Positions 54,417-61,881 of a DNA stretch of 64,000 nt are shown piece after piece (within the stretch, counting starts at the first letter, position 1; every line of letters starts with the position of its first letter). Position numbers and translations under genes: made by a program. Under the pieces are notes generated by a model. The model had not been told where the DNA came from. It worked only from the letters and a program-made list of their open reading frames with translations, and did no database searches. This DNA comes from CAVOEB01 sp965249645 (GTDB taxonomy: Bacteria > Pseudomonadota > Alphaproteobacteria > UBA828 > JAPUJA01), in the NCBI GenBank assembly GCA_965249645.1, contig CBDFML010000009.1, forward strand, positions 310,001 through 374,000, written 5' to 3'.

Positions 54417-55427
54417 GTGACCATAGCATCAAACTACACCCTCAAACCATCCCAGGTGTCCGAAGCCCTGGACGTCCTGGTCGGCATCAAGCAGCCGATC
54501 ATGATCTGGGGCCCGCCCGGCGTCGGCAAGTCGGCCATCGTCAAACAGGTCGCGGACGAGAGCGACCTCGAGCTGCGCGACGTTCGGGCCATCCTGCTCG
54601 ATCCCGTCGACCTGCGCGGCCTGCCGCACATCAACGGCGACGGGCGCGCCCATTGGGCGGTGCCCGAGTTCCTGCCCCGCGAGGGCAAGGGCATCCTGTT
54701 TCTGGACGAGCTGACCGCGGCGCCGCAGCTGACCCAGGCGGCGTGCTATCAGCTGATCCTCGACCGCAAGCTCGGCGAATACGAGCTGCCCGAGGGCTGG
54801 ACCATCATCGCGGCCGGCAACCGCGAGAACGACCGCGGCGTCGTTCACCGCATGCCCTCGCCGCTTACAAACCGGTTTGTCCATCTCGACTTCGGCGTCG
54901 ACCTCGACGACTGGACCAAATGGGCGACGACGCACGGCATCGCCACCGAAGTGATCGCGTTCCTGCGCTTCCGTGACGAGCTGCTGCACGACTTCGATCC
55001 GAAGCGTTCGGAGAAGGCGTTCCCAACGCCCCGATCGTGGGAGTTTGTCAGCAACATCGTCGGCTCCGGCACCGTCACCAACGGCATCGAATATCCGCTG
55101 ATCGCCGGCGCCGTCGGCGAGGGCGCGGCGGCCGAGTTCATGGGCTTCCTCAAGATCGCCCGCTCGATCCAGAGCCCGGACACGATCCTGATGAACCCGG
55201 AGAAGGGAGACATCCCCGAGGAAGCGGCGACGCTCTACGCGATCTCGACCGCGCTCGCCCGCAAGGCGACCGAGAACAACATGGACCGGGTCGTCGCTTA
55301 CGCAAACCGGTTGCCCGACGAGTTCAGCGTGCTGCTGGTCAAGGACGCGCTCGACCGCGATCCCGCCGTGGCCAACACCCGCGCCTACATCGAGTGGGTG
55401 GCCGAGCATCATGAGGTGATGTCATGA
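54417..55427 (+). CDS. MoxR/CobS-like AAA+ ATPase
   Basis: A 336-residue AAA+ protein. Walker A is WGPPGVGKS (31-39) and Walker B GILFLDEL (92-99). The sensor region is IIAAGNREND and the arginine-finger area MPSPLTNRFVHLDF. It is of the MoxR type that remodels partner complexes together with VWA proteins. GTG 54417 was chosen because AAGGAG lies 7 nt upstream; an in-frame TTG at 54327 would add a non-conserved, Pro/Lys-rich leader. It is first of an operon whose third gene encodes the VWA partner, and it overlaps the next gene by 4 bases. Confidence 0.9.
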   Translation: MTIASNYTLKPSQVSEALDVLVGIKQPIMIWGPPGVGKSAIVKQVADESDLELRDVRAILLDPVDLRGLPHINGDGRAHWAVPEFLPREGKGILFLDELTAAPQLTQAACYQLILDRKLGEYELPEGWTIIAAGNRENDRGVVHRMPSPLTNRFVHLDFGVDLDDWTKWATTHGIATEVIAFLRFRDELLHDFDPKRSEKAFPTPRSWEFVSNIVGSGTVTNGIEYPLIAGAVGEGAAAEFMGFLKIARSIQSPDTILMNPEKGDIPEEAATLYAISTALARKATENNMDRVVAYANRLPDEFSVLLVKDALDRDPAVANTRAYIEWVAEHHEVMS

Positions 55428-56287
55428 GCAATCTGACCGAGAAAGCCATGCTGGTGCGCGAGGCGATCAACGTCTGGTCGGGCCGCAAGTTCGACAAGAA
55501 GGTGACCCGGGAAGTCCTCGATCACCACAACGCGCAGACCGACGCCGGCCGCTGGAACAAGAGCCTGGTCGCCAGGGCCGCCCTGGCCGACGTGACCCGG
55601 GTTACGAACCTCGCCCGGACGCACCACTACGAGCACACGCTGTCGTGGGAGGACTGGGGCGCCCGCATCCTGCCGGCGGCGGCGTATTTCGACTACATGA
55701 ACGAGCAACGCGACTTCAAGACCGCGTTCGATGCGGCGGCGGACGCGTTCGAGCGCAACTACGTCCAGTATGTGAGCGATGCGAAGGCCGCGCTGGGCGG
55801 CATGTTCGACGCTGACGACTATCCCGACGTTTACGAGATCAGGTCGCGGTTCGGCTTCGAGACCATCGTCAGCCCGCTGCCGGATCAGGGCGACTTCCGG
55901 GTCAACCTGAATGCCTCCGAGGTCCAGCGCATCCAGGCCGACATCGAGAGCCGAACCCGCAACATCCTGCACGATGCGACCGACGAGTGCTGGAAGCGGC
56001 TTTACAAATCGGTCGAGCACATGACCGAACGACTGTCCGACGCGGACAACCGGTTCCACGACACGTTGGTCGGCAACTTGCGCGATCTCGTAGACCTGTT
56101 GCCGAAACTCAACATCGCGGACGACCCGGAGCTCGAGCGGATGCGCCGGGACGTGGCAGCGAAGCTCTGCAGCAACGATCCGTCGGTGCTGCGGCCGAAC
56201 TCGAAGGGTTTCGACAAGGCCGCCCGCGAGCAGCAGTCGAACGACGCCGAACGGATCCTCGACGCGATGTCCGGCTACGTGAGCTAA
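55424..56287 (+). CDS. protein of unknown function in the MoxR-VWA operon
   Basis: 287 residues, mostly helical. The start SNLTEKAMLVREAINVWSGR and middle VARAALADVTRVTNLARTHH are followed by a charged, coiled-coil-like second half (NASEVQRIQADIESRTRNIL). The position between AAA+ ATPase and VWA protein suggests it is a structural subunit or substrate adaptor of the same complex. It could belong to the DUF3150-type phage proteins, but this was not established. Confidence 0.7.
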   Translation: MSNLTEKAMLVREAINVWSGRKFDKKVTREVLDHHNAQTDAGRWNKSLVARAALADVTRVTNLARTHHYEHTLSWEDWGARILPAAAYFDYMNEQRDFKTAFDAAADAFERNYVQYVSDAKAALGGMFDADDYPDVYEIRSRFGFETIVSPLPDQGDFRVNLNASEVQRIQADIESRTRNILHDATDECWKRLYKSVEHMTERLSDADNRFHDTLVGNLRDLVDLLPKLNIADDPELERMRRDVAAKLCSNDPSVLRPNSKGFDKAAREQQSNDAERILDAMSGYVS

Positions 56288-56298
56288 GGGAGGCCATC

Positions 56299-57447
56299 AT
56301 GGAAACCAGAACCAAACTCACCAAGGCGCGGACCCGCCTCGTGTTGTCTCAGCCGTTCTTCGGCTCGCTGGCCCTCCGCATGGGCCTGATCGAGAACCCC
56401 GACATCGAGACCATGGCGACGAACGGCCGCGAAGTTTACTTCAATCCTTCCTTCGTTGACGGGCTCACCATGGACGAACTCGTGGGCGTGCTCGCTCACG
56501 AGGTCATGCACCCGGCCTGCAACCACCATACGCGCCGCGGCGGCCGCGACGCCGAGCGGTGGAACATCGCAGCCGACTACGCGATCAACCCCGTTCTGAC
56601 CGACAACGGCTTCACCCTGCCCGCGGAGGCGTTGCTCGACCCGGCCTATTCGGGTCTCAGCGCTGAGGCCATCTACAACCGGTTGCCGCCGGCCCAGTCG
56701 GGCGGCGGCGGCGGAGACGAGGGCACCTGCCCGGACCCGGGCCAGTGCGGCGGTGTCATGGACGCCCCCGGCGACGGCGCCAAGCCTTCACCCGCCGAAC
56801 TGGCGTCCGCCGAAGCCGAATGGCGGCAGGCGGTGGCGCAGTCCGCAACCATCGCCAAGAACGCCGGCAAGCTGCCCGGCGATCTCGCGCGCATGGTCGA
56901 CGAAGTGCTGCACCCCCAAGCCGATTGGCGCGAGATACTTCGGCGCTTCGTCGAAATGTCCGCGAAGCAGGAATACCGCTGGACCCCGCCCAACCGGCGC
57001 TTCGTGCATCAGGGCGTCTACCTGCCCTCGTGCCGCTCGGAGCAGATGCCGCCGATCGCGGTTGCCATCGACACCAGCGGCAGCGTCTCGCAGCCCGAAA
57101 TGAACCAGTTCGCGGCTGAGATCACGAGCATCCTCGAGGACTGCATGCCGGAAGAAATCCACGTCCTCTATTGCGATTCGCGGCTGCGCAACGCGGAGAC
57201 GTTCTCGCCGCATGACCTGCCGATCGAGCTGCACCCGCGCGGCGGCGGCGGGACCGACTTCCGGCCGTCGTTCGAGTGGCTCGACGAGGCCGAGATCGAC
57301 CCCGTCTGCATGGTCTATCTGACCGATTTGTACTGCTCCAGCTATCCCGAAGAGCCTGCCTATCCGACCCTTTGGGTGACGACGACCGCGCCGGGATATG
57401 TGAGCCAGCCGCCGTTCGGAGAAATCGTACACATGGGAGAAATCTGA
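56299..57447 (+). CDS. metallopeptidase-VWA domain protein (DUF2201-like)
   Basis: 382 residues. The N-terminal zinc-peptidase-like domain has HEVMH at residues 67-71 followed by NHHTRRGGRDAERWNIAADY. A Gly-rich linker (about 135-165) leads to the C-terminal VWA domain, whose MIDAS motif is Asp258-x-Ser260-x-Ser262 in AIDTSGSVS; GGGGTDFRPSFEWL is the second metal-site loop. Such proteins pair with MoxR ATPases. GGGAGG precedes ATG 56299. The target is unknown; peptidase activity is inferred from HExxH only. Confidence 0.88.
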   Translation: METRTKLTKARTRLVLSQPFFGSLALRMGLIENPDIETMATNGREVYFNPSFVDGLTMDELVGVLAHEVMHPACNHHTRRGGRDAERWNIAADYAINPVLTDNGFTLPAEALLDPAYSGLSAEAIYNRLPPAQSGGGGGDEGTCPDPGQCGGVMDAPGDGAKPSPAELASAEAEWRQAVAQSATIAKNAGKLPGDLARMVDEVLHPQADWREILRRFVEMSAKQEYRWTPPNRRFVHQGVYLPSCRSEQMPPIAVAIDTSGSVSQPEMNQFAAEITSILEDCMPEEIHVLYCDSRLRNAETFSPHDLPIELHPRGGGGTDFRPSFEWLDEAEIDPVCMVYLTDLYCSSYPEEPAYPTLWVTTTAPGYVSQPPFGEIVHMGEI

Positions 57448-57737
57448 TGGGACCTACAAGCTTGAATATCTACACCGTCATCGGCCTGCACCCGGACACC
57501 GACTGGAGCGACGGGCTCCGCGCCGCGACGTTCGTTCACTTCGTCAGGGCCGGCACCCCCACCTTGGCGGCCCGCGAGGCCAAGCGGCAAATGACCACGA
57601 GCTACCCTGAAGACCCCGGCAATCCCGACGACATCATGATCGTTGCTGTCTTCGAGGGCCGTCACGAGGACCGTTATGAGCAGAGCCTCGACACCGAAGA
57701 ATACGAACGCGATTACGAACAGGAGATGAGTCAATGA
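57447..57737 (+). CDS. small acidic phage protein of unknown function
   Basis: 96 residues (IYTVIGLHPDTDWSDGLRAA, then RHEDRYEQSLDTEEYERDY). Its start overlaps the VWA gene stop as TGATG, and its stop overlaps the next start by 4 bases. The mixed alpha/beta N-terminus and very acidic tail give no family match. Tight coupling places it in the MoxR operon. Confidence 0.7.
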   Translation: MGPTSLNIYTVIGLHPDTDWSDGLRAATFVHFVRAGTPTLAAREAKRQMTTSYPEDPGNPDDIMIVAVFEGRHEDRYEQSLDTEEYERDYEQEMSQ

Positions 57738-58090
57738 AAACCGCCAGCTTCAAGACCTACACCGGCCCCGGCCGTGTCTCGATCGCCCGTTGGGCACCGC
57801 GTGGAACGCCCGCCGGCTACCGCATCTATAAGGCTCTCGCGCCGACCCGTGAGATGATGCGCATGCCCGAGGAGCAGTATCGCGAATTCTACTTCCGCAA
57901 CATCGTCGGCCCGCTCGACGCCCAGGTCGTGTGGGACGAGCTGCACGAGCTGGCCGGCGCCGCCGAGCCGGTTCTGATCTGTTGGGAGCAACCTCCGTTC
58001 AGCCCTTCGAACTGGTGCCATCGCACGATGGTGACCGAGTGGTTTGCCGATCATCTCGGCGTCGTGATCGGCGAGCACGGATCGCTTTGA
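57734..58090 (+). CDS. DUF488-like protein
   Basis: 118 residues. VSIARWAPRGTPAGYRIYKA, LDAQVVWDELHELAGAAEPV and the strongly conserved ICWEQPP...CHRTMVTEWF are typical of DUF488-like phage proteins. The Cys and His of WCHR are probably functional. It is the last gene of the plus-strand early operon. Function is unknown; relatives are common in phages and defence islands. Confidence 0.8.
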   Translation: MKTASFKTYTGPGRVSIARWAPRGTPAGYRIYKALAPTREMMRMPEEQYREFYFRNIVGPLDAQVVWDELHELAGAAEPVLICWEQPPFSPSNWCHRTMVTEWFADHLGVVIGEHGSL

Positions 58091-58119
58091 TGGAGCGGGC
58101 TGCCGGTTCTGCCCCGGCG

Positions 58120-58140
58120 CGGTCGGGGGGTACCCGACCG
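58120..58140. terminator. hairpin between convergent early transcripts
   Basis: CGGTCGGG at 58120-58127 pairs perfectly with CCCGACCG at 58133-58140 across a 5-base loop. No T-tract follows, so termination is inferred from its position 30 bases after the last plus-strand gene. The rest of 58091-58285 holds no supported gene. Confidence 0.5.
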
Positions 58141-58285
58141 TGGTCTGTCCGCCCGCGATGACACGAAGTCTTGTTCTTCCCAGAAAAATCGGGACCAGTC
58201 GAAGCTGGCCCCGGAGTTCTCAGGGAGGAGACGCGCCGATATTCATCCGGCCGATCTGGCCAGACACCGCTTCGGACGCGGGCGG

Positions 58286-58930
58286 CTAGTAATCTTCGTC
58301 ACGTTCAAGCCGCTTGCGACAGGGCGGCAGCCATACGAACCCTGGACCGAGTCGCCCGATGGGCTTGGCCGGCTGCATCCAGACGATCCAGCAATACGCC
58401 GTGGCGCTGGCGGCGGTTCGCGAGAGCCTGCCCTTGATCATCGGCACCCGCTCGGTGAACTGGCAAATCCACTCGGGCGGATGCGGCTCGAACAGCGTGG
58501 CGTGCCGCCCGATCCCCTCGAGAAAGCTCGTGCGAACCAGCAGGCAGACACCGGTGTTGGCCAGCTTGAGGCCGCGCCGCGCGAACGCCGCGGCTTTGTT
58601 GAACGGTGGGTTGGTGATGATCCAGTCAACCGGCTCGGTTGGCTCCCACGGCGACAACAGCCCGTCTGCCAGGAAGTCACCGACCGGATAGCCGTGCCCG
58701 TAATTGTGGACGTCAGACGCTTCGACGCGGGCGAAGTATTCGGCCAGCGGGCGGGCCATGTGACCCTCGCCGCAGGCCGGGTCCCATGCGGACTCCGGCC
58801 CAATCTTGCCGCAATGATCGAGGTGCTCGTAGAGTGCCCGCGTCGCCCACGGCGGCGTTGGGAAGTAGTCGAGCGAGCCCGGCGGCTCGTGCCGCCGCGC
58901 CATCACCGCTGTCGAGACGTTCTGCGGCAT
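58286..58930 (-). CDS. phage DNA methyltransferase (N6-adenine type)
   Basis: 214 residues. The SAM-binding motif is SAWDPACGEGHMARPL and the catalytic motif DWIITNPPFNKA (NPPF). FPTPPWATRALYEHL is a common start of phage adenine methylases. It may modify phage DNA against restriction. ATG 58930 has GGAGAG about 8 nt upstream and overlaps the stop of a tiny upstream frame (TAATG). No cognate nuclease is nearby, so it is an orphan methylase. Confidence 0.85.
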   Translation of the reverse strand: MPQNVSTAVMARRHEPPGSLDYFPTPPWATRALYEHLDHCGKIGPESAWDPACGEGHMARPLAEYFARVEASDVHNYGHGYPVGDFLADGLLSPWEPTEPVDWIITNPPFNKAAAFARRGLKLANTGVCLLVRTSFLEGIGRHATLFEPHPPEWICQFTERVPMIKGRLSRTAASATAYCWIVWMQPAKPIGRLGPGFVWLPPCRKRLERDEDY

Positions 58931-58989
58931 TACGCGGCTCTCCGCGCCGCCGGCGTCAACGCCCGCGGTGGGATGTAAATCCAGGTCAT
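58930..58989 (-). CDS. possible 19-residue leader peptide
   Basis: A short frame MTWIYIPPRALTPAARRAA ends on the TAA that overlaps the methyltransferase ATG. Peptides beginning MTW-x-Y-x-P and rich in Ala/Pro are seen in front of phage genes (general knowledge). Translation could couple to the methylase. No strong ribosome-binding site is seen. Confidence 0.3.
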   Translation of the reverse strand: MTWIYIPPRALTPAARRAA

Positions 58990-59015
58990 GCAAGGGCGGC
59001 CTCGAGCGGGCATTG

Positions 59016-59044
59016 AAAACCCGCCGCGGCAAGGCCGGGGCGGG
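59016..59044 (-). terminator. intrinsic terminator after the 46-residue membrane protein
   Basis: On the minus strand a CCCGC...GCGGG hairpin with GC-rich interior ends in TTTT (59016-59019). It closely resembles the hairpin at 59249-59279. Confidence 0.7.
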
Positions 59045-59086
59045 CTGGATGGATGCGCCGGGATGCGGGCGCGGCAATGATTTCGG

Positions 59087-59227
59087 TTACTGCATGGGGA
59101 CCGCGAGGCACCAAGCGAGGCCAACGGCGGCACCGGCTCCAAAGACAGCCAGCGCCGCCCAGGTTTTCCAGGTGACGATAAAACGCACGTTGCCCAGGAG
59201 GGCTTTCAAGGACGTTGCACGGCTCAT
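59087..59227 (-). CDS. 46-residue single-span membrane protein
   Basis: The protein is MSRATSLKALLGNVRFIVTW then KTWAALAVFGAGAAVGLAWC and LAVPMQ. It has a basic amphipathic N-terminus and one strong membrane span. A near-perfect AAGGAGGA lies 6 nt before the ATG at 59227, so translation is very likely despite the size. It has terminators on both sides, so it forms its own transcription unit, like a phage moron. Function is unknown; superinfection exclusion or lysis control are guesses. Confidence 0.75.
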   Translation of the reverse strand: MSRATSLKALLGNVRFIVTWKTWAALAVFGAGAAVGLAWCLAVPMQ

Positions 59228-59248
59228 ATTCGTCCTCCTTCAGGCAAC

Positions 59249-59279
59249 AAAAAACCCGCCGCGGGGATGCCGGAGCGGG
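59249..59279 (-). terminator. intrinsic terminator upstream of the 46-residue membrane protein
   Basis: On the minus strand CCCGC pairs with GCGGG around a GC-rich loop and is followed by six T (complement of 59249-59254). It would stop transcripts from the DUF6456-like gene cluster before the small membrane-protein gene. Confidence 0.75.
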
Positions 59280-59364
59280 CAGGCTGTGAACGCATCAATT
59301 CGATGCTGACAAAAAACTACCTGTTGTGTACTACACCCGTCAACCCACAATATGTAGAAAGTTG

Positions 59365-59931
59365 CTAACCCGTTGTCCGCGCTTGCGAATTCGTCCGTTC
59401 GTAGCCGTAGTGAACGGCCAGCATGCCAAGCGCCGTAATCAGCACGCCGGTCGCCAGATTGAGGTGTACCGGCCGGCCGTTCCAGCCCTGACTGAGCGCC
59501 CATTCCCGCAAGCTGTGCCCAAGACCGGCCACGGACCAGACGCAGCTGCCGCCCGGACTGGCGATGCCGCCCAGCGCTTCGAGGGCGCGATACACCCGCT
59601 CGCGCGCCGCGATCTGGTTGTCGGAGAGCGTGTGTTCCCGATGACTTGCCGAGACACGGATCAAATCTCGCGGCGGGGTGGCGTCGTAGGCGGCGATGGT
59701 GAAGTGGGCCTCAAAGTCTCGCGCCGCATCATGCATGGCGGCCGTGATGGTCCCGGCCTTGCGCAGACGCCCGAGTGTATCGACGGCGCGGGCATGGGTG
59801 ACGGACCGACCCTCGGGGTCTGCCTCGGACACCATCTCCGCCTTGCGGCCGCCGGACAGGCGCAGAACCTCCGGCTTCGAGCGCGGGACCCGGGCCTTGC
59901 CCTTGGGAACGCGTTTCCTGCGTTTAGCCAC
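59365..59931 (-). CDS. DUF6456-like protein
   Basis: 188 residues. A basic N-terminus (VAKRRKRVPKGKARVPRSKP) is followed by DTLGRLRKAGTITAAMHDAA and ARERVYRALEALGG, and the C-terminal block NLATGVLITALGMLAVHYGY resembles DUF6456. It may bind DNA through the basic part. GTG 59931 with GAGAGGG upstream was chosen; the longer frame runs over the next gene in the wrong phase. It overlaps that gene's stop by 8 bases. Confidence 0.7.
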   Translation of the reverse strand: MAKRRKRVPKGKARVPRSKPEVLRLSGGRKAEMVSEADPEGRSVTHARAVDTLGRLRKAGTITAAMHDAARDFEAHFTIAAYDATPPRDLIRVSASHREHTLSDNQIAARERVYRALEALGGIASPGGSCVWSVAGLGHSLREWALSQGWNGRPVHLNLATGVLITALGMLAVHYGYERTNSQARTTG

Positions 59932-60121
59932 GCGCCGCCCTCTCTTCGGGCCGCCGGCCGTAGAGTTTCTCGCCCAGCTGTCGCACCAACTCGCGCTCAG
60001 GCCAGGTGAGACGGCCGTCCTCGGCGGCGACCACCAGGATGCCTTGATCGCGCCAGCCCTCGCGTTTGACTTCGTCGACCGGCCGGCGCTCGCCGCCATA
60101 GCCCTCAGGCCACCACCTCAC
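59924..60121 (-). CDS. small basic phage protein of unknown function
   Basis: 65 residues, rich in Arg, Glu and Trp (RWWPEGYGGERRPVDEVKRE, then LTWPERELVRQLGEKLYGRR). GTG 60121 overlaps the stop of the preceding gene by 4 bases (GTGA), with GGGAGA just upstream, so it was preferred to the ATG at 60142. The helical C-terminus could be a DNA-binding segment. No family was recognised. Confidence 0.65.
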   Translation of the reverse strand: MRWWPEGYGGERRPVDEVKREGWRDQGILVVAAEDGRLTWPERELVRQLGEKLYGRRPEERAARG

Positions 60122-60375
60122 CGTGTGATCTCCCGCAGGCACGCGCCATAACCGAGAACGTCGACCAAGCTGTCGAGGTGTTTAGGGTCGTGGGCGAGCC
60201 GCGCCATCTTGAGGTCCATCAGGCAGAGCGCCACCTGGGCCGGTGTGACCTTGATGCCCAGCACCTGCGACCAGCGTGCCGCGATGTGTTCGAACAGGTC
60301 CTCAGGCGCGCCGTAGTCGGACCGGCGCTTGTCGACCACCGCGGCCGCGTGCTCGAGCAGCATGGCGCCGTTCAT
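60118..60375 (-). CDS. DUF6378-like phage protein
   Basis: 85 residues. LLEHAAAVVDKRRSDYGAPE, AARWSQVLGIKVTPAQVALC and LMDLKMARLAHDPKHLDSLV are the pattern of DUF6378, a small helical family of phage early regions possibly related to MazG-type folds. Start ATG 60375 overlaps the stop of the resolvase gene by 4 bases. Confidence 0.82.
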   Translation of the reverse strand: MNGAMLLEHAAAVVDKRRSDYGAPEDLFEHIAARWSQVLGIKVTPAQVALCLMDLKMARLAHDPKHLDSLVDVLGYGACLREITR

Positions 60376-60983
60376 CGTGCACCCGCCCGGCTCTCGATCG
60401 CCCATAGCAGCAGCGCGATGGCGGCGGCCTCGTTGTCGTCGGCGGGTGCGAAGCCGCGCTCGCGCACCGCCGCGATGACGGCCGCCTTGTCCGCATTACC
60501 CTTGCCGGTGACGTGACGCTTGATGGTGCCGACCGGCACACCCTGGTAGGGAATGCCGTGGTGCTCGCACCAGGCGGTCAGGATGGCGAGCCAGCCGCCG
60601 TAAATCTGGCTGGCGCTGGTGCCGGCGTGGCGGCGGACCTCCTCGAGGTAGACGGCATCGATACCGCCGGCCGTGTTCTTGACCTCGGTGAGCCAGCGCT
60701 TGAAACGCAGAAATCGCATCCCACCGCCGCTGAACCGGTCGGAGCGGAACGAGACAGTGCCGCTGGCGACGGTGCCGTCCGGCTCACGGAGCGCCCAGCC
60801 GGTGATCGTGCCGAGATCGAGGGCAAGAATGGCGCCGGCGTCGAATGCGTCAGCGTCGTACGCGGCCGGCACCGGGGGTTCAGGCGCCGGGCAAGCGACA
60901 CCGGCGTTGCCGCCGTGGCGCGCCGCCGGAAGCACAGCGCGGTTCTCAAGCGGTGGTTTCTTGGGCAGAGTTACGTGAGCCAT
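60372..60983 (-). CDS. RuvC-like Holliday-junction resolvase
   Basis: 203 residues with an RNase H-like fold. Acidic catalytic residues are Asp56 in ILALDLGTITGWAL, Glu114 or Glu115 in YLEEVRRHAG, and Asp182-Asp183 in APADDNEAAA. The KRHVTGKGNADKAAV strand is typical of RuvC-like phage nucleases, which resolve recombination or replication junctions before packaging. The first 45 residues are Pro/Ala-rich and non-conserved. GGAG lies 6 nt before ATG 60983. Confidence 0.88.
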   Translation of the reverse strand: MAHVTLPKKPPLENRAVLPAARHGGNAGVACPAPEPPVPAAYDADAFDAGAILALDLGTITGWALREPDGTVASGTVSFRSDRFSGGGMRFLRFKRWLTEVKNTAGGIDAVYLEEVRRHAGTSASQIYGGWLAILTAWCEHHGIPYQGVPVGTIKRHVTGKGNADKAAVIAAVRERGFAPADDNEAAAIALLLWAIESRAGAR

Positions 60984-61060
60984 GGTGAACTCCTTCGATC
61001 GGGGTTGTCGTGGTCAGCGCGGCGGCGGGGAACTTCCAGGAACACCGCCGCCACCCGCTC

Positions 61061-61628
61061 TTAAAACGGAATCTCGTCTCCCTTCTCCCAGTCGATGGCG
61101 GGCTTGGCGACGCGGCGGACCGATGCGCCGGGAAAGACGCGTTTGGCCTCGAGCGCGGTCTCGCCCAGGGCATCGATCAGGATCGCGATCTCTTCGAGGG
61201 TGAACACTCGGCATTCGCGGCAGACGTGGTGCGCCTCGGCCTCGCTGCGGGTGAGCGAGACCACCTCGCCCGAGCCGGGCAGCACGCATTCCCAGACCTC
61301 GGGCGCGAGCGGGGCGTGGCCGTCCTCGGTGGCGGCCTTGATCGAGTGCGTCCCAGGCCCGCTTCATGCCTTCGGCCTGGGCGCGAATATAGCTTTCCCG
61401 ATCGGTCTCGATGGCGGCGTCGAGCTTGTCCTTCTGGGCGTCGAACCTCGCTCTCAGGAGATCGCTCACCAGCAGTCGCAGCCGGCCGACGCCCCATTTG
61501 CGCTCCATCTCGTGGGCGATACGGTCGAGGCCGTCGAGGATGGCGCGGATCACGTAGTCCGATGGCGCCATGGGATCGGACGCGGGATCGGCCGTAACGA
61601 CGGGCGGGCGAGGTCTCGCCCGGGTCAC
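61061..61628 (-). pseudogene. phage protein of unknown function with a frameshift
   Basis: The first part, from GTG 61628, reads VIRAILDGLDRIAHEMERKW, then RFDAQKDKLDAAIETDRESY and MKRAWDAL. The coding sense then shifts frame near 61345 and continues as KAATEDGHAPLAPEVWECVL, HHVCRECRVFTLEEIAILID and the end AIDWEKGDEIPF at 61061. Joining both gives one protein of about 188 residues with a CRECR motif. A one-base insertion explains it. GGAGG precedes the GTG. No family was recognised. Confidence 0.65.
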
Positions 61629-61745
61629 GACCGGGCCTCCTGAGAGAGGGGTTTCGGAGCGATGTGCGAACGCCGCCGGGCCCCAAGGGGAGGTGGGAGC
61701 GGCCGCGTGAGCGGCGCGCCACCACCCCCTTTAGGGGCGCACACG

Positions 61746-61853
61746 TCGCACATTCGCACACGCAGGGAATCCGGGCGTGTGCGAGACCCGTGTGCGAGTG
61801 TGCGGTCGCACACTCGCACATCTGCAGAAATCCTTGTGTGCGGCCGTGTGCGA
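61746..61853. repeat. TGTGCGA repeat array with a 30-bp perfect dyad
   Basis: Nine copies of TGTGCG(A/G) lie in 108 bases. TCGCACA is at 61746, 61754, 61806 and 61814; TGTGCGA at 61778, 61791 and 61847; TGTGCGG at 61799 and 61837. Bases 61791-61820 form a perfect inverted repeat with 14-base arms and a 2-base centre. The array fills the gap between the primase-helicase stop and the next gene. It could be a replication origin with iterons or an operator cluster; no such function is proven. Confidence 0.8.
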
Positions 61854-61881
61854 CGGCTCGTACATGGAATATGATTCATCC

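Noticed and set aside
61746..61853. Possible CRISPR or tRNA-like structure
   Set aside because: The repeat core is only 7 bases in mixed orientation, and the dyad has no tRNA features.
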